From contig NZ_CP088149.1 in assembly GCF_002845275.2 (NCBI RefSeq), positions 2,476,501 to 2,540,500 on the forward strand: a stretch of DNA of 64,000 nt, given 5' to 3'. Below are positions 26,023 through 35,971 of this stretch, piece by piece. The translations under genes and the position numbers were made by a program. How positions within the stretch are numbered: position 1 is the first letter of the stretch; every line of letters begins with the position of its first letter. This stretch comes from Pseudomonas sp. S06B 330 (GTDB lineage: Bacteria > Pseudomonadota > Gammaproteobacteria > Pseudomonadales > Pseudomonadaceae). The notes below the pieces were generated by a model. That model saw nothing but the letters and a program-made list of their open reading frames with translations, was not told the origin of the DNA and searched no databases.

Positions 26023-27540
26023 ATGTTCACCTTGGTACCGCAACCGCTGGTCTACGCCGAGGCGCTGCTGGCGCATTTCGCCAGCCTTTCACGGGCGGCC
26101 GACGCTGCCACGCTGCTGGGCGACTTCGTGCGGGCGGTAGCCGGGCTCAGTGGTTGCGAACTGAGTCAACTGTACCTGCTGGATGCCACACATGTTCGGC
26201 TGGGTCTGAGCGCCGAATGTTTGGGCGGCATCCTGCAACCGCAGGAAGCGACGAGTCTGCCAGTGGATTACAACGGTGAGCAACTGCTGCAATTCGCCTT
26301 ATGTCAGAACCGTGTAGTGAGCTTGGTGGGGCTGAATGACAGCCTCCACGAAACCAGTTTCCTGCCGGCTCAGGACATGCCCTGGCACTCGTTGTTGTGC
26401 ATACCGTTGGTGAACACGCAAAAATCCGTCGAGGGCCTGTTGTTGTGCGCCAGTCGCGAACCGGTCGACCTTCAGGGCTTCGCCGACTCCATGGCCCAGC
26501 TGGGCGCCTTTGTGCTCGGGCAATTGCACCTGCTACAACGCCTGCGCCCTACGGTGGACGACGTGGCGCCCGTGGCCAGCGTCTTGGTCAGCGCCAGCGG
26601 TTACGGGCTGATCGGCAGCAGCACGGCGATGCGCCAGACCTACCAGTTGATCAGCAAAGTGCTGCATAGCCCCTATACCGTATTGCTGCGCGGCGAAACC
26701 GGTACCGGTAAGGAAGTGGTGGCGCGGGCCATCCATGACTATGGTCCGCGACGCTCCCAGGCGTTCATCGTGCAGAACTGCGCGGCGTTTCCGGAGAACT
26801 TGCTGGAAAGCGAACTGTTCGGCTACCGCAAGGGCGCCTTCACTGGCGCCGATCGCGACCGCGCCGGGCTATTCGACGCGGCCAATGGCGGCACACTGTT
26901 GCTGGACGAAATCGGTGACATGCCGCTGTCCCTGCAAGCCAAGCTGTTGCGTGTGTTGCAGGAGGGAGAGATTCGCCCGCTGGGCTCCAACGATACCCAC
27001 ACGATCGACGTGCGCATCATCGCCGCAACCCACCGCGATTTGGCTGCTCTGGTCAGCGAAGGCAAGTTCCGAGAGGACCTGTACTACCGCCTGGCGCAGT
27101 TTCCGATCGAATTGCCGGCCCTGCGTCAGCGCGAAGGCGACGTCCTCGACCTGGCCCGACACTTCGCCGACAAAGCTTGTGCCTTTTTGAAGCGCGACCC
27201 GGTGAGCTGGTCAGAAAGCGCCCTCAATCATCTCTGCGGTTACACCTTCCCGGGCAACGTGCGCGAGCTCAAGGGACTGGTGGAGCGAGCGGTGTTGTTG
27301 TGTGAAGGCGGTGAGCTGCTGGCCGAGCATTTCTCTCTGAGCATCGAAGCGCTGCCGGAAGAACCCGGCCTCAACCTGCGCGAACGCCTGGAGAAGGTCG
27401 AGCGCCAGCTGCTGCTTGATTGCCTGCGCAAGAACGATGGCAACCAGACCCTGGCAGCCCGCGAGCTGGGGTTGCCCAGGCGCACGCTGCTGTACCGCCT
27501 CGGGCGGCTGAACATCAATCTTGGCGACTTCGAGGGCTAG
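26023..27540 (+). CDS. sfa: Sigma-54-dependent T6SS activator (Sfa type)
   Basis: 505-residue bacterial enhancer-binding protein. N-terminal GAF-like sensor region (about 20-165), a central AAA+ domain with Walker A GETGTGKE, an intact sigma-54 contact loop GAFTGA, Walker B LLLDEIGD and the R-finger region, then a C-terminal Fis-type helix-turn-helix ([20 protein letters not shown]). ATG 26023 follows GAGGTGG; in-frame GTGs just upstream are less likely. The position between clpV and fha matches Sfa regulators of Pseudomonas T6SS clusters. The -24/-12 promoter and dyad repeats before hcp are its probable target (inference). Confidence 0.92.
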   Translation: MFTLVPQPLVYAEALLAHFASLSRAADAATLLGDFVRAVAGLSGCELSQLYLLDATHVRLGLSAECLGGILQPQEATSLPVDYNGEQLLQFALCQNRVVSLVGLNDSLHETSFLPAQDMPWHSLLCIPLVNTQKSVEGLLLCASREPVDLQGFADSMAQLGAFVLGQLHLLQRLRPTVDDVAPVASVLVSASGYGLIGSSTAMRQTYQLISKVLHSPYTVLLRGETGTGKEVVARAIHDYGPRRSQAFIVQNCAAFPENLLESELFGYRKGAFTGADRDRAGLFDAANGGTLLLDEIGDMPLSLQAKLLRVLQEGEIRPLGSNDTHTIDVRIIAATHRDLAALVSEGKFREDLYYRLAQFPIELPALRQREGDVLDLARHFADKACAFLKRDPVSWSESALNHLCGYTFPGNVRELKGLVERAVLLCEGGELLAEHFSLSIEALPEEPGLNLRERLEKVERQLLLDCLRKNDGNQTLAARELGLPRRTLLYRLGRLNINLGDFEG

Positions 27541-27634
27541 CGCCGTATGGCTTCACGAAATGCCATTTGATTTCTCTGAGCGCCGCCCGCCAGGGGTGAC
27601 GCCTTATGCATTGACTACTCATGGAGACCTACTG

Positions 27635-27775
27635 ATGCCTGTTCGTCACTGGCAAGCCGCCGTGCTGGCCCTGCTCGTTCTCAGCGGCCTCGGCGGCTGT
27701 AGCGGAAATTACAAATTCAACGACAACACCTATCGCCCATTGGGTGATCCGCAGGCGGTCAATCGCGGCAAGTGA
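27635..27775 (+). CDS. Small T6SS-cluster lipoprotein
   Basis: 46-residue product beginning MPVRHWQAAVLALLVLSGLG with the lipobox GLGGC, leaving a mature peptide of about 24 residues (CSGNYKFNDNTYRPLGDP and a short tail). GGAGA lies ahead of ATG 27635; the longer frame upstream has no features. It sits between the sigma-54 activator and fha, and small lipoproteins at this point recur in Pseudomonas T6SS clusters. Function unknown. Confidence 0.7.
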   Translation: MPVRHWQAAVLALLVLSGLGGCSGNYKFNDNTYRPLGDPQAVNRGK

Positions 27776-27792
27776 CCGCAAGGAGCCTCATC

Positions 27793-28986
27793 ATGGAACT
27801 GGTTTTCGAAGTGCTGAACACCCAGCAGGTCGTGCCCAAGCAATTAAGCAGCAAAACCTTCAAACAGGCAGGCGGGGTGATTGGACGGGCCAAGGATTGT
27901 GACTGGGTGATCCCGGACGAGCAGCGTCACCTGTCCAATCATCATGCGGTCATCAGCTACCACGACGGTACGTTTTTCCTCACCGATACCAGCAGAAACG
28001 GTATCAAGGCCAGCGCTAGCGGCGCCTACCTGCGTAAGGGCGAACCGCAGCGAATTGAGCACGGCAGCCTCTTTACGCTGGGGGACTTCGAGATCCGCGC
28101 GCGTCTGGTGCACGATCCGGTAATCCTCGATATCGAGGCCGGTCGTCCGCAACCCGCGGGTAGCACCATTCCCGATGACGCATTCCTCGATCTCGACCCA
28201 CTCAACGTGCTGGACCAGCAGGAGCGGGTGTATTCAGACATCGATGAGTTGACCGCGCTTAACACGCCGCGCCAGGAACCCCTTCAACGGGCGGACTATG
28301 CGCGCATCGACATGGAAAGCCTGCTAGTGCCGGAACTGGTGGCGCCGCCCCAGCCGCCGGTCTCTGTCGAGCCAGCTCCGGTAGAACGCCAGCATGAAGG
28401 TTTCTGGGAGCAATTCGGCGCGGCGCTGGGGATGGACCTCAACGGCCTCGATCACGACAACCGTGAAGTGCTGGCGATCAATGCCGCACGCCTGCTCAAG
28501 CAAAGTATTGGCGACCTGCAGCAGAGCCTGCGCACCCGCAGTGAGCTGAAAAATGAACTGCGCCTTGCCCTGACCACTGCCCAGGGCAGCAGCAAGAACC
28601 CACTCAAGTTCGCCCTGGACGCCAGCGAGGTGCTGGGCATCCTGCTGCTGGGCAACAAGCCCGGCCATTTGCCGGCCGAGGAGGCGATTTCCCGCGCCTT
28701 TCGCGACCTGCAAGCGCACCAGGTGGCGCTGTTGAGCGCCAGCCGTGCGGCGATGCGCAGCACTCTCGAACATTTCTCGCCGCAGCAACTGACGCTGCGT
28801 TTCGAACGCGATAGTAAACCGTTGCTGGCCACTGCCGGCAGCCGCTGGAGGGCTTACAACCGGTATCACCAGGCTTTGCGTCAGGATGATGACTGGAGTG
28901 AGCGCCTGCTGGCACGTGACTTCGCCCAGGCCTACGAGGAACAGATTCGCCTGATCTCCACCCTTCACACCGAGCACCAAGGATGA
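27793..28986 (+). CDS. tagH: T6SS FHA-domain protein (TagH/Fha)
   Basis: 397 residues. An N-terminal FHA domain (about 1-100) has the phosphothreonine-binding signature GRAKDCDWVIPD, HLSNHHAVI and DTSRNG. After a variable linker comes the C-terminal type VI FHA-associated region (about 200-397) with FWEQFGAALGMDL. Fha proteins are scaffolds phosphorylated by the T6SS kinase and dephosphorylated by the phosphatase, both encoded at the end of this operon. ATG 27793 has AAGGAG upstream. Its stop overlaps the tssJ start. Confidence 0.93.
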   Translation: MELVFEVLNTQQVVPKQLSSKTFKQAGGVIGRAKDCDWVIPDEQRHLSNHHAVISYHDGTFFLTDTSRNGIKASASGAYLRKGEPQRIEHGSLFTLGDFEIRARLVHDPVILDIEAGRPQPAGSTIPDDAFLDLDPLNVLDQQERVYSDIDELTALNTPRQEPLQRADYARIDMESLLVPELVAPPQPPVSVEPAPVERQHEGFWEQFGAALGMDLNGLDHDNREVLAINAARLLKQSIGDLQQSLRTRSELKNELRLALTTAQGSSKNPLKFALDASEVLGILLLGNKPGHLPAEEAISRAFRDLQAHQVALLSASRAAMRSTLEHFSPQQLTLRFERDSKPLLATAGSRWRAYNRYHQALRQDDDWSERLLARDFAQAYEEQIRLISTLHTEHQG

Positions 28987-29492
28987 CACGGATGTCTCGC
29001 TGCTTGACCCTGCTACTCAAGGCGCTGGTTGCACTGACCACCCTGGCAATGCTGGCCAGCTGTTCTTCACTGTCGCCGTACTCGAGCATGACCAAACTGA
29101 ACCTCAAGCTGACCGCCAGCGACGAGCTCAACCCGGACCTCAATGGTCGTCCGTCGCCGGTCGTGGTCCGGCTGATCGAGCTCAAGCATCCGGTGGCGTT
29201 CGAAAACGCCGATTTTTTCAGCCTCTATGAGCGTGCCAAGGAATCCTTGGCGCCGGACATGGTGACCAGCGAAGAGCTTGAATTGCGCCCAGGTGAAACC
29301 GTGGAGCTCAAGCTCAGCGTCGAGGAGGGCAGCCGCTACGTCGGTGTGCTGGCGGCCTATCGTGACCTGTCGCAATCCCAGTGGCGCTATGTGGTGCAGC
29401 TCACTGCGCAGGCGCTGAACGAAGCCGATCTGACCCTCGACCAGGCCAGCATCCGCTCCAGTAATGTAACGATCGTCAAGGCGGATAGATAA
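28983..29492 (+). CDS. tssJ: T6SS outer-membrane lipoprotein TssJ
   Basis: 169-residue SciN/TssJ family lipoprotein. Signal peptide and lipobox MLASC are visible near residue 23. The mature domain is a transthyretin-like beta sandwich with LKLTASDELNPDLNGRPSPV and VVRLIELK blocks; it anchors the TssM periplasmic domain to the outer membrane. ATG 28983 overlaps the fha stop (ATGA); a second ATG lies three codons on. Confidence 0.95.
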   Translation: MTRMSRCLTLLLKALVALTTLAMLASCSSLSPYSSMTKLNLKLTASDELNPDLNGRPSPVVVRLIELKHPVAFENADFFSLYERAKESLAPDMVTSEELELRPGETVELKLSVEEGSRYVGVLAAYRDLSQSQWRYVVQLTAQALNEADLTLDQASIRSSNVTIVKADR

Positions 29493-29494
29493 CC

Positions 29495-30826
29495 ATGAAT
29501 GTGCATAAAGTCATCTGGCAGGAAGGCATGTTGCTGCGCCCGCAGCACTTCCAGCACAACGATCGTTACTATGACTACCAGATGAAAACCCGCACTCAGT
29601 TGCTGGGCAGTTATTGCTGGGGGTTTCTGGGGTTGGAAATCGACCTGCAGTTTCTCAACATGGGCAAGCTGGTGATCAGCCAGGCCTCTGGCATCCTGCC
29701 TGATGGCAGCCTGTTCGAGCTGGGTGGCAACACCGAGCCGTTGGTCCTGGATGTGCCGCCCAATACCGGCCACACCCCGGTCTACCTGGCCTTGCCGCTG
29801 GTGACGGGCAACCACATCGAAGCACGTCGTGCGGAGCAGTCTGATGTCCTGGCGCGCTATACCGCCTATGAGGCGCAAGTCGCCGACTCCAACGCCGGCG
29901 ACGACTCCAGCAGCCAGGTCAGTTGTGCCCGGCCGGACTTCCGTCTGGTGCTCGGCGAGCAACAGAGCGACCAGGTCTATGTGAAGCTCAAACTCTGCGA
30001 AGTCCTTGATACTACGCCCGATGGGGTAATCAGCCTCGATCCAGACTTTGTGCCAACCTTTATTCATGCCCATGCCTCGAGCTATCTGCTGTCGTGCTTG
30101 AAGGAAGTCATCAGCATGCTCAGCCACCGCGGCGACACCATTGCCGAGCGGATTCGTTCCAACAGCAAGGTCGGCGGTGCCGAAGTCGGCGACTTCATGA
30201 TGTTGCAACTGATCAACCGTACCGAACTGCTGCTACGCCACTACCTGGGCCTGGAACAGGTCCATCCAGAAGCGTTGTACCGCACGCTGCTGACCATGCT
30301 CGGCGATCTGGCGACCTTCGCCAGCGACAGCAAACGGCCACGCTTGGACAGCCGTTATCAGCACAGTGACCAGGGCGTGAGCTTTCGCAAATTGATGGAC
30401 GCGATTCGCCAAGTGCTGTCGATGGTGCTCGAACAGCACGCCATCGAGCTGGAGTTGCAGGCGCGTCAATACGGGATCACGGTGTCGCCGTTGCACGACC
30501 ACACGTTGCTGGAGTCGGCCTCGTTCGTCCTGGCCGCGAGTGCCAACTGCGACTCCGAAGAGTTGCGCCATCGCTTGCCGGCGCACCTGAAGGTCGGTCC
30601 AGTGGAACATATTCGCCAGTTGGTCAACCTGCACTTGCCAGGGATCAAGGTGAAGCCGTTGCCCGTGGCGCCACGGCAGATCGCATTTCACGCCAACAAA
30701 ACCTATTTCATCCTCGAACTCAATTCCGATGACCTGGCGCAATTGGAGCGTTCAGGCGGTTTCGCCTTCCACGTGTCCGGCGAGTTCGCTGAGCTTGAAC
30801 TGAAATTCTGGGCCATCAGGAACTGA
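29495..30826 (+). CDS. tssK: T6SS baseplate-membrane connector TssK
   Basis: 443-residue ImpJ/VasE family protein, the trimeric link between the baseplate wedges and the TssJLM membrane complex, related to phage receptor-binding proteins. Begins with the conserved VIWQEGMLLRPQHFQHNDRY and ends with the SGEFAELELKFWAI strand. Two bases separate it from tssJ. Confidence 0.97.
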   Translation: MNVHKVIWQEGMLLRPQHFQHNDRYYDYQMKTRTQLLGSYCWGFLGLEIDLQFLNMGKLVISQASGILPDGSLFELGGNTEPLVLDVPPNTGHTPVYLALPLVTGNHIEARRAEQSDVLARYTAYEAQVADSNAGDDSSSQVSCARPDFRLVLGEQQSDQVYVKLKLCEVLDTTPDGVISLDPDFVPTFIHAHASSYLLSCLKEVISMLSHRGDTIAERIRSNSKVGGAEVGDFMMLQLINRTELLLRHYLGLEQVHPEALYRTLLTMLGDLATFASDSKRPRLDSRYQHSDQGVSFRKLMDAIRQVLSMVLEQHAIELELQARQYGITVSPLHDHTLLESASFVLAASANCDSEELRHRLPAHLKVGPVEHIRQLVNLHLPGIKVKPLPVAPRQIAFHANKTYFILELNSDDLAQLERSGGFAFHVSGEFAELELKFWAIRN

Positions 30827-30831
30827 CCGAC

Positions 30832-31701
30832 ATGATCAAGGACATGGAATACCACCAGGACGACAAAACCGTCTTGCTCGATCGCCAGGGCCAGGGTCCG
30901 GCGCAGGAGCCGATGACCGATGTTGCCACGCCAACGCGCATCGAACGTCTTGAACAGCGGATGATCTACGCCGCGCGTCTGCGCCCGGCCGAGGCCTTCA
31001 ACATCGGTCTCAATGCGCTGGCGGCGGCGGCCTCCGATCTGTTGTCGGAAGTGGTGCGCCTTAAGAACAGCAACAGCAGCGAAGACTTGCCCGCGCTTAA
31101 CACGCGTCTGAGCGAAGAGCTGAAGCTGTTCGAGGTGCGTGCCCAGCAAAATGGTGCGGAACACAGCCAAACGATCACCGCCCGCTACGTGCTCTGCACG
31201 GTGGTCGATGAGGCGGTGGTCACCACCCTGCGGGACAAGGAAAGTGAGTGGTCGCAGATGAGCCTGCTCAGCAGCTTCCACAACGAGACCTTTGGTGGCG
31301 AAAAGTTTTTTCAACTGCTGGATCGGCTTACGAAGAACCCGGTCAAGAACCTGCCGATGCTGGAACTGATGTACTTGTGCCTATCGCTGGGCTTTGAGGG
31401 CAAGTACCGGGTCATGCCCCGCGGCATGCTCGAACTCGAAGGTATACGCGATGCACTGTACCGGCAAATCCGCCAGCTGCGCGGTGACGTGCCCCGTGAG
31501 CTGTCACCACATTGGGAGGGCTTGCGCGACAAACGCCGTAGTCTGGTGCGCATCGTGCCGTGGTGGATGGTTGCCTTGTTCACCGTGGCCTGCCTGGTGG
31601 TGATGTATTCGGGGTTTGCCTGGGTTCTGGGCGAGCAGCGCGACAGCGTTCTGCAACCTTATCAGCAGCTTGACCCGACCGTGGTCCAGCCCCAGCCGTA
31701 A
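30832..31701 (+). CDS. tssL: T6SS inner-membrane protein TssL (DotU/IcmH)
   Basis: 289-residue cytoplasmic-facing DotU domain with one C-terminal membrane helix (about 241-266, PWWMVALFTVACLVVMYSGF). Family blocks include YVLCTVVDEAVVTT and LSSFHNETFGGEKFF. No peptidoglycan-binding extension is present after the helix, so this is the short form; anchoring to peptidoglycan would need another protein. Confidence 0.95.
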   Translation: MIKDMEYHQDDKTVLLDRQGQGPAQEPMTDVATPTRIERLEQRMIYAARLRPAEAFNIGLNALAAAASDLLSEVVRLKNSNSSEDLPALNTRLSEELKLFEVRAQQNGAEHSQTITARYVLCTVVDEAVVTTLRDKESEWSQMSLLSSFHNETFGGEKFFQLLDRLTKNPVKNLPMLELMYLCLSLGFEGKYRVMPRGMLELEGIRDALYRQIRQLRGDVPRELSPHWEGLRDKRRSLVRIVPWWMVALFTVACLVVMYSGFAWVLGEQRDSVLQPYQQLDPTVVQPQP

Positions 31702-31715
31702 AACAGGGACGTGCA

Positions 31716-34700
31716 ATGAAAAGTTTCTTCAAAAAAATCGCTACCCTCCTGCGTAAGACATGGCTCTGGACGCTATTGTTGGTGCTGTTTGTGGCCCTAA
31801 TGGTGTGGTTCGCCGGGCCGCTGCTGGCGGTCGACGACTATAAATTCTGGGAAAGTGCGACCTCGCGCCTGCTGACCATCAGCGTGCTGTTCCTGATCTG
31901 GGGGCTGGCCATGGTTTTTGTCAGCTGGCGCGCCGGGCTGCGCAAGAAAGCGCTGGAAGACAGTGACGACGGCCAGGAACGTCTGCGTCGTGATGCGTTG
32001 ATTGACGAGGAGAGGGACGCGCTGAGCAGCCGTTTCAAGGACGCCGTGCGCACCCTCAAAACGTCCAGTCTGTATCGTGGCCGCAGCGAGCGCTGGCGCG
32101 ACGACCTGCCTTGGTATCTGCTGATCGGTCCGCAAAGCAGCGGCAAGACCAGCCTGTTGGATTTCTCCGGCTTGGAGTTCCCGATCAACAAGATCGAGCG
32201 TAAGCTGACCCGCGACACCCTCGGCACCCGACATTGCGACTGGTACTTCGCTGACCACGGTGTGCTGATCGACACCGCTGGCCGCTACCTGACCCAGCCT
32301 GATGCTGACGTTGACGGGAGTGCCTGGAGCACCTTGCTCAACCTGTTACGCAAGCGCCGTCGCGGGCAGCCGCTGAACGGTGTTCTGGTGACCCTTCCGG
32401 TGGAGCTGCTGCTGAGCGGCAATGAAAAGGACCTCGACACGCTGGCGCAGCAGGTGCGCCAGCGGCTGCAGGAGGTGCATCAGACGCTGCACGTCGATGT
32501 GCCGGTGTACCTGGTGCTGAGCAAGGCCGACCAATTGCTGGGCTTTGACGAGTTCTTTGATCAGTTGACCCGCGAGGAAAGCGATCAGGTACTCGGTGCC
32601 AGCTTTGGCCAGGAGCAGAGTGGCACCGACGTCGCCGTGCTACGTCAGGAATTCGAAGCGTTACTGCGGCGCCTGAACAGCCAGGTGATCATGCGCATGC
32701 ACCAGGAGCGCGACACCCAGCGCCGTGGTCGCATTCTCGATTTCCCACATCAACTGGGGCAGATCGGCGAACACCTGTGCCTGTTCGTCGACATGGCGTT
32801 CACCGGTAACCGCTACCAGCGCGCCAGCCAGCTGCGCGGTTTTTACCTGACCAGCGCCCCTCACCTGATGGAGAAACTCGACCACGACGCTGCCAGCATC
32901 GGTGCCACACTGGGCATGCCGACCGGTGTTCTGCCGACCCTGCGCCGCGGTCGTTCGCGCTTCATTCACCACCTGCTGAGCCGGGTGATTTTCCCCGAGG
33001 CCGATCTGGCTGGGCTGGACACGCGCGAGCGCAATCGCATCCATTGGGGCCAGCGTGCACTGTACGCTGGCGCGCTGGTGGCGTTGGTCGTGTTCGGCCT
33101 GCTCTGGGCTGGCGGTTTCTCTGCCAACTACGAGCGCCTGGAAAATCTGCGCTCCCTGGCGCAGCATTGGAACCAGCAGCGGACGGCGCTGAGTGCCCAC
33201 GACGATGCGATGGCGGCGCTCAACACCCTGGACACCAGTTTCAACGCTACCCAAGTGTTCCCGGACAAGGGCGATGTCTCGCTGCGTGAGCGAGTCGGTC
33301 TGTACCAAGGTAACGAAAGCAACCCGGTGGTGCTCAGTGCCTACGAGCGTGAGCTTCAGGCGCAGCTGCTGCCGCGGGTGGCGCAGATGTTGGAAGCACA
33401 GATTCGCACCAGCCTGCGCGATCGTGACCGCTTGCTAAACAGCCTGCGGGCGTACTTGATGCTGAACATGCAGGATCGCCGCGATCCGTCCTGGCTCAAG
33501 GCCTGGGTGGCCGCCGACTGGTCTACGCGCTATGCCGGTAACACTGCGGTGCAGAACGGCTTGAACGCGCACCTGGAACGCCTGCTCACATTACCGTTCA
33601 GTTATCCGCTCAACGACACCCTGGTGGCCCAGGCCCGTCAGGTGCTGCGCAGTGAGTCGCTGGCCAACGTGGTTTACCGCGCGTTGCGTGAGCAGGGGCG
33701 GAGCCTGCCAGAGTACCGTTTGAGCCAGCACCTGGGGTCGCAGGGTGAGCTGTTTTACGGTACCGACTATGCCATTCCCGGCTTTTACACCCAGCAGGGT
33801 TATCAGCAGTATTTCTCGGTCCAGGGCAGCGCATTGGTCAGCAATATCCTGCGTGATAACTGGGTGTTGGGTGAGGGCAGCGGTATCAGTGGCATGGACC
33901 TGCGTCGTCTGATGGTGGCACTTGAACAGCTGTATTTCCGCGACTACGCCAACTACTGGAGTGAAGCGGTCGGCCGGGTTGGCCTGCAACCGTTCAGCGA
34001 TGCCGGCGAAGGCGCCGATCAAGTCGCCGGCCTGACCTCGGCCAGCTCGCCGGTGCTGCAATTGCTGGTGGCGGTACGTGAAAATACCCGCTTCCAGACC
34101 TTCGCCGAAAGCGTTGAAGAGGTGAGCGCAATCGCGGACAACGCCGCCACGAAGGTAGGGGCGCTGGGCAAGGTCGCAGCGGCAGCCGGGGGCAAGGCTC
34201 AGCACGTACTGGCCAAGACCCTGCCGGACACTGCGAAGCAGTCGCTGCAGCGTCGCTTCGAACCGTTGCACCGCCTACTGGATGACAACAGCGGCCCGGC
34301 GGCGGACCTGACCCCGGCACTGCAGGCGCTGAACGACCTGCAACTGCAACTGGCCAGCCTGGCCCGAGCCAGCGCACCCGAGCAGGCGGCGTACGAGATG
34401 GCCAAGGCGCGCATGAGCGGCCAGCGTGATGCGCTGAGCAACCTGCGCAATGCGTCGAAACGCCTGCCGCGCCCGCTGAGTGCCTGGTTCAACCTGCTGG
34501 CGGAAGACACCTGGCGCCTGGTGCTCGACGACACCTACCAGTACCTGAATCAGCGTTATCAGAGCGAGCTGTACAGCTTCTACGGCAAGGCCATCAGCAA
34601 GCGTTACCCGTTCAACGCCCACAGCACCAGCGACGTTGCCATCAGTGACTTCCGTGAGTTCTTCAAGGCTCAGGGCATTGCCGATCGCTTCTTTGAAACC

Positions 34701-35243
34701 TACATGCGGCCTTTCGTCAGTGGCGATCCGGGCAATTACCGCCTGCGCAGTATCGATGGCCACAGCCTGCCGATGTCCAAGGCCTACCTTGAGCAGATGG
34801 CCGCGACCCAGGTGATCCGCCAGAGTTTCTTCTCGGAGAACCCGGCACAGCCGCACGTGCAGTTCAAGCTGGAGCCGTACACCCTGGACCCGGCGGTCAG
34901 CCGCTCCGAGTTCCGGTTTGGCGATAAGACCCTGGAATACCGTCACGGCCCGATCGTACCGGTGTCGTTCAAGTGGCCGAGCGATGTTGAAGACGGGCGA
35001 ACCAGCCTGGTGCTGGAGAAGATGGCCGGCCGCGCGATCGGCATCGAGAAGAACACCGGCCCCTGGTCGCTGTTCCGTCTATTTGATCTGATGCAGACCG
35101 AGTACCTGACGGGCCGTGATGTGTTGGTGCTCAAGGCTGAGGTGGGTGGCCTGCGCGCCAACTATCTGCTGATGAGCCAACGGGTGCCGAACCCATTCGA
35201 TGTGAGTGTGTTGCGCAGCTACCGCATGCCGGTGGCGCTCTGA
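31716..35243 (+). CDS. tssM: T6SS inner-membrane protein TssM (IcmF)
   Basis: 1175 residues, normal for the family. Two N-terminal membrane helices (about 15-40 and 48-70), a cytoplasmic NTPase-like domain with Walker A GPQSSGKT (138-145) and LIDTAGRY, a third helix near 450 (ALVALVVFGLLWAGG), and a large periplasmic domain that binds TssJ. The stop overlaps the phosphatase start (TGATG). Walker A looks intact. Confidence 0.97.
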   Translation: MKSFFKKIATLLRKTWLWTLLLVLFVALMVWFAGPLLAVDDYKFWESATSRLLTISVLFLIWGLAMVFVSWRAGLRKKALEDSDDGQERLRRDALIDEERDALSSRFKDAVRTLKTSSLYRGRSERWRDDLPWYLLIGPQSSGKTSLLDFSGLEFPINKIERKLTRDTLGTRHCDWYFADHGVLIDTAGRYLTQPDADVDGSAWSTLLNLLRKRRRGQPLNGVLVTLPVELLLSGNEKDLDTLAQQVRQRLQEVHQTLHVDVPVYLVLSKADQLLGFDEFFDQLTREESDQVLGASFGQEQSGTDVAVLRQEFEALLRRLNSQVIMRMHQERDTQRRGRILDFPHQLGQIGEHLCLFVDMAFTGNRYQRASQLRGFYLTSAPHLMEKLDHDAASIGATLGMPTGVLPTLRRGRSRFIHHLLSRVIFPEADLAGLDTRERNRIHWGQRALYAGALVALVVFGLLWAGGFSANYERLENLRSLAQHWNQQRTALSAHDDAMAALNTLDTSFNATQVFPDKGDVSLRERVGLYQGNESNPVVLSAYERELQAQLLPRVAQMLEAQIRTSLRDRDRLLNSLRAYLMLNMQDRRDPSWLKAWVAADWSTRYAGNTAVQNGLNAHLERLLTLPFSYPLNDTLVAQARQVLRSESLANVVYRALREQGRSLPEYRLSQHLGSQGELFYGTDYAIPGFYTQQGYQQYFSVQGSALVSNILRDNWVLGEGSGISGMDLRRLMVALEQLYFRDYANYWSEAVGRVGLQPFSDAGEGADQVAGLTSASSPVLQLLVAVRENTRFQTFAESVEEVSAIADNAATKVGALGKVAAAAGGKAQHVLAKTLPDTAKQSLQRRFEPLHRLLDDNSGPAADLTPALQALNDLQLQLASLARASAPEQAAYEMAKARMSGQRDALSNLRNASKRLPRPLSAWFNLLAEDTWRLVLDDTYQYLNQRYQSELYSFYGKAISKRYPFNAHSTSDVAISDFREFFKAQGIADRFFETYMRPFVSGDPGNYRLRSIDGHSLPMSKAYLEQMAATQVIRQSFFSENPAQPHVQFKLEPYTLDPAVSRSEFRFGDKTLEYRHGPIVPVSFKWPSDVEDGRTSLVLEKMAGRAIGIEKNTGPWSLFRLFDLMQTEYLTGRDVLVLKAEVGGLRANYLLMSQRVPNPFDVSVLRSYRMPVAL

Positions 35244-35971
35244 TGCCGGTTACCAGCCCCTGGCGCAGCGCTGCGCGCACCGATCCTGGCAAGGTTCGGG
35301 CGCGCAACGAAGATGCCTTCCTCGATTGTCCGGAGCAAGGGCTCTGGGTGGTCGCGGATGGCATGGGCGGACATCAGAGAGGCGACGTCGCCAGCCAGTT
35401 GATTGTCGCCAGCTTGGCTGAGCTGCCGGCGCAGGGCGGTTTCGACGAGCGAGTCAAGGGTTTGCGCCAGTGCCTGCATTGGCTTAATCGGCGCCTGGGC
35501 CAGGAGTTGACCGTCACCGCCGAGCGGCATGACAGCATTATGGGCAGCACCGTGGTCGCACTGTTGCTGGAAGGCAACCGCGCGGCGTGCATCTGGGCCG
35601 GTGACAGCCGCTGTTACCTGTGGCGCGGGCAGCGTTTGTACCAGTTGTCCAGGGACCATTCGCTGCAGCAGCAATTGATCGACGAGCAACAGATGAGCGT
35701 CGAGCAGGCGCGGGCGCATCCGGCGGCCAATGCCCTGACCCGGGCAGTGGGCGCCAGCGAGCAACTGACCCTGGAGGTCCTGGAGCTGCAGGTCTATCCC
35801 GGCGATGCCTTCCTGCTGTGCAGTGATGGCCTGTACCAAGGGCTGAGCAGCGACGCACTGGGCAATGCGTTGAGCCTGGCTTCGCCGCACGTGGCGCTGC
35901 AACGTCTGTTGGACGGCGCCCTGCGGGGCTCGGCACGGGACAACATGACCGCCGTGGTGATCCGCCAATGA
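35243..35971 (+). CDS. stp1: T6SS PP2C-type Ser/Thr phosphatase
   Basis: 242-residue PPM/PP2C phosphatase. Metal-binding and catalytic motifs are present in order: RARNEDAF, WVVADGMGGH, GSTVVALLLEG, AGDSRCYLW, LSRDHSL, LLCSDGLYQG and GSARDNMTAVVI. It opposes the adjacent kinase in post-translational control of T6SS assembly (known for Pseudomonas Stp1/PppA). Overlaps the kinase gene by four bases. Confidence 0.95.
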   Translation: MPVTSPWRSAARTDPGKVRARNEDAFLDCPEQGLWVVADGMGGHQRGDVASQLIVASLAELPAQGGFDERVKGLRQCLHWLNRRLGQELTVTAERHDSIMGSTVVALLLEGNRAACIWAGDSRCYLWRGQRLYQLSRDHSLQQQLIDEQQMSVEQARAHPAANALTRAVGASEQLTLEVLELQVYPGDAFLLCSDGLYQGLSSDALGNALSLASPHVALQRLLDGALRGSARDNMTAVVIRQ